A DNA stretch of 9,717 nt from Casp-actino8 sp001510335 (GTDB lineage: Bacteria; Actinomycetota; Acidimicrobiia; Acidimicrobiales; Ilumatobacteraceae), in assembly GCA_027729635.1 (NCBI GenBank), contig JAQCEM010000061.1:1-9717 (forward strand), given 5' to 3'. This document shows, one piece after another, positions 6,827 through 9,717 of this stretch (positions are counted from its first letter, which is position 1; the number at the start of each line of letters is the position of its first letter). The translations under genes were made by a program, and so were the position numbers. Under the pieces are notes generated by a model. It searched no databases. It saw nothing but the letters and a program-made list of their open reading frames with translations, and was not told where the DNA came from.

Positions 6827-8368
6827 ATGAAGAATTTTAGTCGTTTCGCCCGCGGTACTTTCGTTGTACTGATTGTTTTCGCTATTTGGGAAGTATTGGG
6901 ACGACTCGAACTCGTTGGACAAGGTGCACTGCCCGCACCGACTCAGATTTTGGCTCAGTTGTGGAAAGACCGGTCTGACTATCCACCACATCTGTCGGTG
7001 ACGTTGAAGTCAGCTGGTACTGGTTTCTTGATCGGCAACATCATCGCAATCATTGCTGGTGCTATTTCTGCGCGATTTCGATTCGCCGAAACGTTGTTAC
7101 GCGGGGTTGGCATGTCGTTATTCGCGGTGCCATTGATCGCGATTGTTCCGGTGTTGTTGTTGGCATTCACTGGCACGATTCCACGAATCATCTTGGCGGC
7201 CATGGCTGTGTACTTCCCAACCTACATCGCGACGATGAATGGCATGCGCAATGTTGACCCGCGACTTGTTGATGTCGTGATAGTTGCCGGTGGTTCGAGT
7301 AGCGATGTGTTGCGCTGGATACGAGTGCGCAGCGCGTTGCCACACATCGTGAGTGCGTTCAGAGTTGCAGCGCCAGCAGCTTTGCTCGGAACTTTGCTTG
7401 CCGAATTTGGTGGTGGAACACGATGGGGTCTCGGAACATATCTGCTTGGTTCATTGGGCCAGGCAAACCCTTCACGTTTGTGGAGTATCGGCTTAGTTGC
7501 AACAGCAGTGGCAGCTACGGCGTACATGTTGTTCGCAATATTGGGTGCTCGCCTCAGCCGATCGGCAATGTCGGCCACTGTTGAAACTTCGCTGCCCATG
7601 GGTGGAGCGTCGGGGCCCTGGTGGAAACGATTAGGCGAGGGAATTATCTCGGCCGGTGTTGTTCTGGGTCTGTGGGCGTTGGTGCTGAGTATTTTGGATA
7701 TGTCGCCGGTCGTTGCTAAGTCTCCGCTGGCGATTGTGCGATACCTCACAACCGATCCGCGAGCATCAGAATCACGTTCACGTTTGTTTGAGGCCTACAG
7801 CGAAACTTTGCCGCTCGCACTCATTGGTTTGCTCTGTGGGCTTGCGGCAGCATTACTGCTCGCAATCATTTTGAGTCTGCGGCCGACGCTTGGTCGAGCA
7901 GTATTGCCGTTCGCTCTGGTTTCGCAGACAATGCCCTTGCCAGCGTTAACACCGTTGATCGTTTTGGTTTTCGGTCGAAGTGTTTTGGCAACAGTAGTGG
8001 TGTGTATTTCGGTGACGTTTTTCCCGTCGTTTGTGACGATCTCTCAAGCCCTTGCTACAACATCTTCTGCGGCCATTGATGTGGTGCGCGTCAGTGGCGG
8101 GGGACCGTTTAAGTCGTTGCGTTTCGTCGGATTACCAGGTGCGGTTCCGGCAATGGTGACAGCAGCTCGATTGGCCGCGCCACGGGCCTTGCTTGGCGTG
8201 ATGATCGCCGAATACTTGGCGACAGGTAAAGGGCTTGGAAACTTATTGAACGAGTCGCGTGGACGCCTTGATTACGGAATGATTTGGACGGTCGCTACAA
8301 CGTCGGTGTTAGTTGCGGTGTTGATCACTCAGCTGTTCGGCCTTGCCGAAAAACTCACCCGCAAATAG
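6827..8368 (+). CDS. ABC transporter permease, two SsuC-type domains fused in one chain
   Basis: A 513-residue inner-membrane protein, about twice the usual length of a binding-protein-dependent permease (roughly 250-280). The two halves are homologous. Domain 1 (about 1-245) has VDVVIVAGGSSSDVLRWIRV near 148-167, then LLGTLLAEF (186-194) and a GxxWGLG turn. Domain 2 (about 265-513) has IDVVRVSGGGPFKSLRFVGL near 417-436, then LLGVMIAEY (455-463) and GKGLGNLL. These are the EAA coupling loops that contact the ATPase, so one chain probably supplies both halves of the channel. The joining segment (about 246-270) is polar. ATG 6827 was chosen; no strong ribosome site is seen, and coupling to the ATPase gene 14 bases upstream is likely. 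It is the last gene of the operon, ending one base from the convergent toxin gene. Confidence 0.92.
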   Translation: MKNFSRFARGTFVVLIVFAIWEVLGRLELVGQGALPAPTQILAQLWKDRSDYPPHLSVTLKSAGTGFLIGNIIAIIAGAISARFRFAETLLRGVGMSLFAVPLIAIVPVLLLAFTGTIPRIILAAMAVYFPTYIATMNGMRNVDPRLVDVVIVAGGSSSDVLRWIRVRSALPHIVSAFRVAAPAALLGTLLAEFGGGTRWGLGTYLLGSLGQANPSRLWSIGLVATAVAATAYMLFAILGARLSRSAMSATVETSLPMGGASGPWWKRLGEGIISAGVVLGLWALVLSILDMSPVVAKSPLAIVRYLTTDPRASESRSRLFEAYSETLPLALIGLLCGLAAALLLAIILSLRPTLGRAVLPFALVSQTMPLPALTPLIVLVFGRSVLATVVVCISVTFFPSFVTISQALATTSSAAIDVVRVSGGGPFKSLRFVGLPGAVPAMVTAARLAAPRALLGVMIAEYLATGKGLGNLLNESRGRLDYGMIWTVATTSVLVAVLITQLFGLAEKLTRK

Positions 8369-8369
8369 T

Positions 8370-8804
8370 TCAAGAACTTTCCTGATGTCGAGGATGCGCG
8401 ACGGCTCGCAGATCAAGTTCATCAATGCCGACGTAGTCGTCAACATTGACCGAATACAACGGCAAATCATTAGCAACCGCTATCGAAGCGATCAGTAAAT
8501 CAAATGATCTTGCACGAGCAGTTCGTCCTGAAGTACCGACCTGTGCGGCCAGACGCCCAAACACTCGCGCCGCGTTTTCATCAAATGCCAATGTTTGAAA
8601 ATTAGATTCGGCGAATTGTAAATGTCCGAGACGATGCGACTTTTCAAGATCTGTCTTAGCAACAAGTGGTCCGACGGTCAGCTCTGCCAAACTGATCGCG
8701 CTGACGGCTGGGAATTCAGGTAGATCACTTTCAATCTCGGCGAGCAAAATGAGAGTGTCGGTATCGAGCAGGCCGTCGTGTTGTGGCGATACAGACTCGC
8801 TCAT
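8370..8804 (-). CDS. PIN-domain toxin of a type II toxin-antitoxin pair (VapC-like)
   Basis: A 144-residue probable ribonuclease. PIN acidic residues are all visible: D14 in LLDTDTLI, E41 in SLAEL, D102 in SFDLLIASIA, and D123 in the NVDDY block (N120). Together they would bind the divalent metal for RNA cleavage. The N-terminus carries about ten extra residues before the usual GLLDTD start. Its ATG overlaps the antitoxin stop by four bases (ATGA, 8801-8804), the standard coupled arrangement with the antitoxin first. Its stop is one base from that of the convergent ABC permease gene, so no terminator space separates them. The RNA target is unknown. Confidence 0.9.
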   Translation of the reverse strand: MSESVSPQHDGLLDTDTLILLAEIESDLPEFPAVSAISLAELTVGPLVAKTDLEKSHRLGHLQFAESNFQTLAFDENAARVFGRLAAQVGTSGRTARARSFDLLIASIAVANDLPLYSVNVDDYVGIDELDLRAVAHPRHQESS

Positions 8805-9055
8805 AACCAGGGATCGACTATCTCGTCCAGATCGTTTCGCAACGAGATTGGATCGATGGCTTTGAGTTTGGCGGCTCGCTTTTTCAAGGTGGTCAGATTC
8901 GTCGGTATAGACAACGGTGAAAGTTCGGCGACCGGCTGACCGTCACGAGTGATCGTGAGTTGTTCACCCGCGAGGACTCGATCGAGCACCTGTCCGCCTT
9001 GGTTGCGCAATTCTCGAACAGTCACAGTGTTACTTTCGTTGGAGTTCTTGCCCAT
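8801..9055 (-). CDS. Phd/YefM-type antitoxin (prevent-host-death family, VapB-like)
   Basis: An 84-residue DNA-binding antitoxin partner of the PIN toxin. Residues about 10-49 (VTVRELRNQGGQVLDRVLAG, then QLTITRDGQPVAEL) are the classical Phd fold that binds operator DNA; the charged C-terminus, about 55-84 and ending IVDPWL, would wrap the toxin. The length is normal for the family. ATG 9053-9055 is preceded by TACACT at 9062-9067 (minus strand) with a six-base gap, indicating a leaderless transcript. An 18-bp imperfect palindrome overlaps that promoter and is a likely autoregulatory site. The cassette points away from the LLM oxidoreductase gene and could be an independently acquired module, though I see no flanking repeats. 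Confidence 0.9.
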   Translation of the reverse strand: MGKNSNESNTVTVRELRNQGGQVLDRVLAGEQLTITRDGQPVAELSPLSIPTNLTTLKKRAAKLKAIDPISLRNDLDEIVDPWL

Positions 9056-9061
9056 AGGTTG

Positions 9062-9081
9062 AGTGTATCACCCGTGAGACA
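9062..9081 (-). promoter_or_regulatory. Antitoxin promoter (-10 TACACT) with overlapping palindromic operator
   Basis: On the minus strand, TACACT (9062-9067) lies six bases before the antitoxin ATG. TGTATCACCCGTGAGACA (9064-9081) is an inverted repeat with eight of its nine base pairs matching (one mismatched pair, 9067/9078) and overlaps the -10. The position fits autorepression by the Phd antitoxin alone or with the toxin. A second TACACT (9086-9091, minus) lies farther upstream and could be an alternative -10. Confidence 0.5.
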
Positions 9082-9146
9082 TAGGAGTGTAGGGTTAAAA
9101 TTCATCGAACTAGTGAGGGCGCGACGATCCATCTTTCGGCGAAGCC

Positions 9147-9221
9147 TTGATGCGGTCACCTGCCCAAATACTTTCTGACACGCCATCAGAAAAAATGGTG
9201 CCAACGCCTAAGGTGTATTCC
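9147..9221 (+). promoter_or_regulatory. Possible promoter and ribosome site of the LLM oxidoreductase gene
   Basis: In the 166-bp gap between the divergent antitoxin and oxidoreductase genes, TTGATG (9147-9152) and TACTTT (9169-9174) are 16 bases apart and could form a weak -35/-10 pair. AAGG (9210-9213), eight bases before ATG 9222, is a fair ribosome site; alternatively TAAGGT (9209-9214) may act as a leaderless -10. I see no other structure in the gap beyond the antitoxin operator. Confidence 0.3.
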
Positions 9222-9717
9222 ATGACCCGGGGGATGTTCACGGTTCCGCAAGGACGCCGTATCTATGGAATGCAGTTGCCTATTCAGGCCCAAAGTGCCT
9301 ATTTCGTGGCCGACTGGGAACGTACGGCTGGACCTAGAGAACTAGGCCGCATGGCCAAAGCCTGCGACGACAATGGCTATGCCTATGTTGGCGTGTGCGA
9401 CCACGTGGCACTTCCCGAAGCGGTGGTTGGCGGAATGGGCACGCACTGGGCTGACCCGATTGCGACGCTCGGCTGGATCGCGGGCATGACATCAAACGTC
9501 GGTTTGCTGACACATGTATATGTCTTGCCGTATCGCAGCACGCGAATTGCGGCAAAGCAGTTCGCAACGCTTGACCACCTCAGTGATGGTCGTGCGCTCA
9601 TCGGTATAGGTGCCGGTCACGCGCAAGCCGAATTTGAATTATTGGGCATTGATTTTCATAGCCGCGGTAAGGCTCTTGATGTCGGCGTTCCTGAACTCGC
9701 AAAGTTGCTCGAGAACG
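9222..9717 (+). CDS. LLM-class flavin- or F420-dependent oxidoreductase (partial, 3' truncated by window edge)
   Basis: The N-terminal 165 residues of a luciferase-like monooxygenase-superfamily TIM-barrel enzyme; complete members have about 290-350 residues. Recognisable parts are IYGMQLPIQ (14-22), the strand and loop YVGVCDHVALP (55-65), DPIATLGWIAG (78-88), a central block with LLTHVYVLPYR (95-105) and AAKQFATLDHLSDGR (110-124), and GIGAGHAQAEFELLGID (128-144), which are typical of the family. Such enzymes use FMN or coenzyme F420 to oxidise or reduce small substrates; in actinobacteria many are F420-dependent, but the cofactor cannot be decided here. ATG 9222 is preferred because it has AAGG eight bases upstream and places the family start motif near the N-terminus; in-frame ATGs at 9150 and 9195 and GTG 9213 would lengthen it. 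It is divergent from the toxin-antitoxin genes. Confidence 0.88.
   Translation, partial: MTRGMFTVPQGRRIYGMQLPIQAQSAYFVADWERTAGPRELGRMAKACDDNGYAYVGVCDHVALPEAVVGGMGTHWADPIATLGWIAGMTSNVGLLTHVYVLPYRSTRIAAKQFATLDHLSDGRALIGIGAGHAQAEFELLGIDFHSRGKALDVGVPELAKLLEN

Noticed and set aside
7222..7749. 175-codon minus-strand frame opposite the permease
   Set aside because: The peptide is proline/arginine/threonine-rich without domain features and the permease frame fully explains this DNA.
8960..9178. Plus-strand small frame across the antitoxin start and promoter
   Set aside because: It runs antisense to the antitoxin and through its promoter, with no ribosome site or recognisable motif.
8370..9221. Mobile element carrying the toxin-antitoxin pair
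   Set aside because: No transposase, terminal inverted repeats, target-site duplications or tRNA attachment site are visible around the cassette.

Overview
The window looks like chromosomal DNA from an actinobacterium of moderate GC (about half G+C by eye), possibly a freshwater or marine Acidimicrobiia-type lineage; that placement is inference. Supporting signs are apparently leaderless promoters (a TANNNT -10 hexamer six bases before ATG at three genes), a twin-arginine lipoprotein binding protein, an LLM-class (F420/flavin type) oxidoreductase, and GTG/TTG starts.

Layout. 1-99: the last 32 codons of an unidentified + strand gene, whose stop overlaps that of a convergent MFS exporter gene (96-1349, minus). 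After a short divergent promoter region comes adenine deaminase (1439-3157, plus) and a hairpin/T-tract terminator. A perfect 16-bp palindrome (3228-3243) and a leaderless promoter then lead into a five-gene, same-strand block (3262-8368). It encodes a GntR-type DNA-binding domain fused to a COG0212 domain (a 5-formyltetrahydrofolate cyclo-ligase paralogue), a free-standing COG0212 paralogue, an NMT1/THI5-like substrate-binding lipoprotein, an ABC ATPase and a permease made of two permease domains in one chain. Convergent to this block is a minus-strand Phd-type antitoxin / PIN-domain toxin pair (8370-9055). The window ends inside an LLM-class oxidoreductase gene (9222 onward).

How the parts may work together. 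The most interesting unit is the GntR-COG0212 / COG0212 / ABC transporter operon. COG0212 proteins are usually annotated as folate cyclo-ligases, but comparative genomics of the family links them to thiamin metabolism and transport rather than to folate. The binding protein belongs to the superfamily that carries thiamin pyrimidine precursors and other small heteroaromatic or sulfonated compounds. A one-component regulator whose sensor is a degenerated copy of its neighbouring enzyme-like protein, controlling an uptake system, is a coherent hypothesis. The adenine deaminase gene carries the same 11-base element (AATTGTGTCTA) at exactly the same distance from its ATG as the regulator gene, so the two transcription units may be co-regulated and the transported or sensed compound may be a nucleobase-like or pyrimidine-like molecule. 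The substrate is not determined by the sequence.
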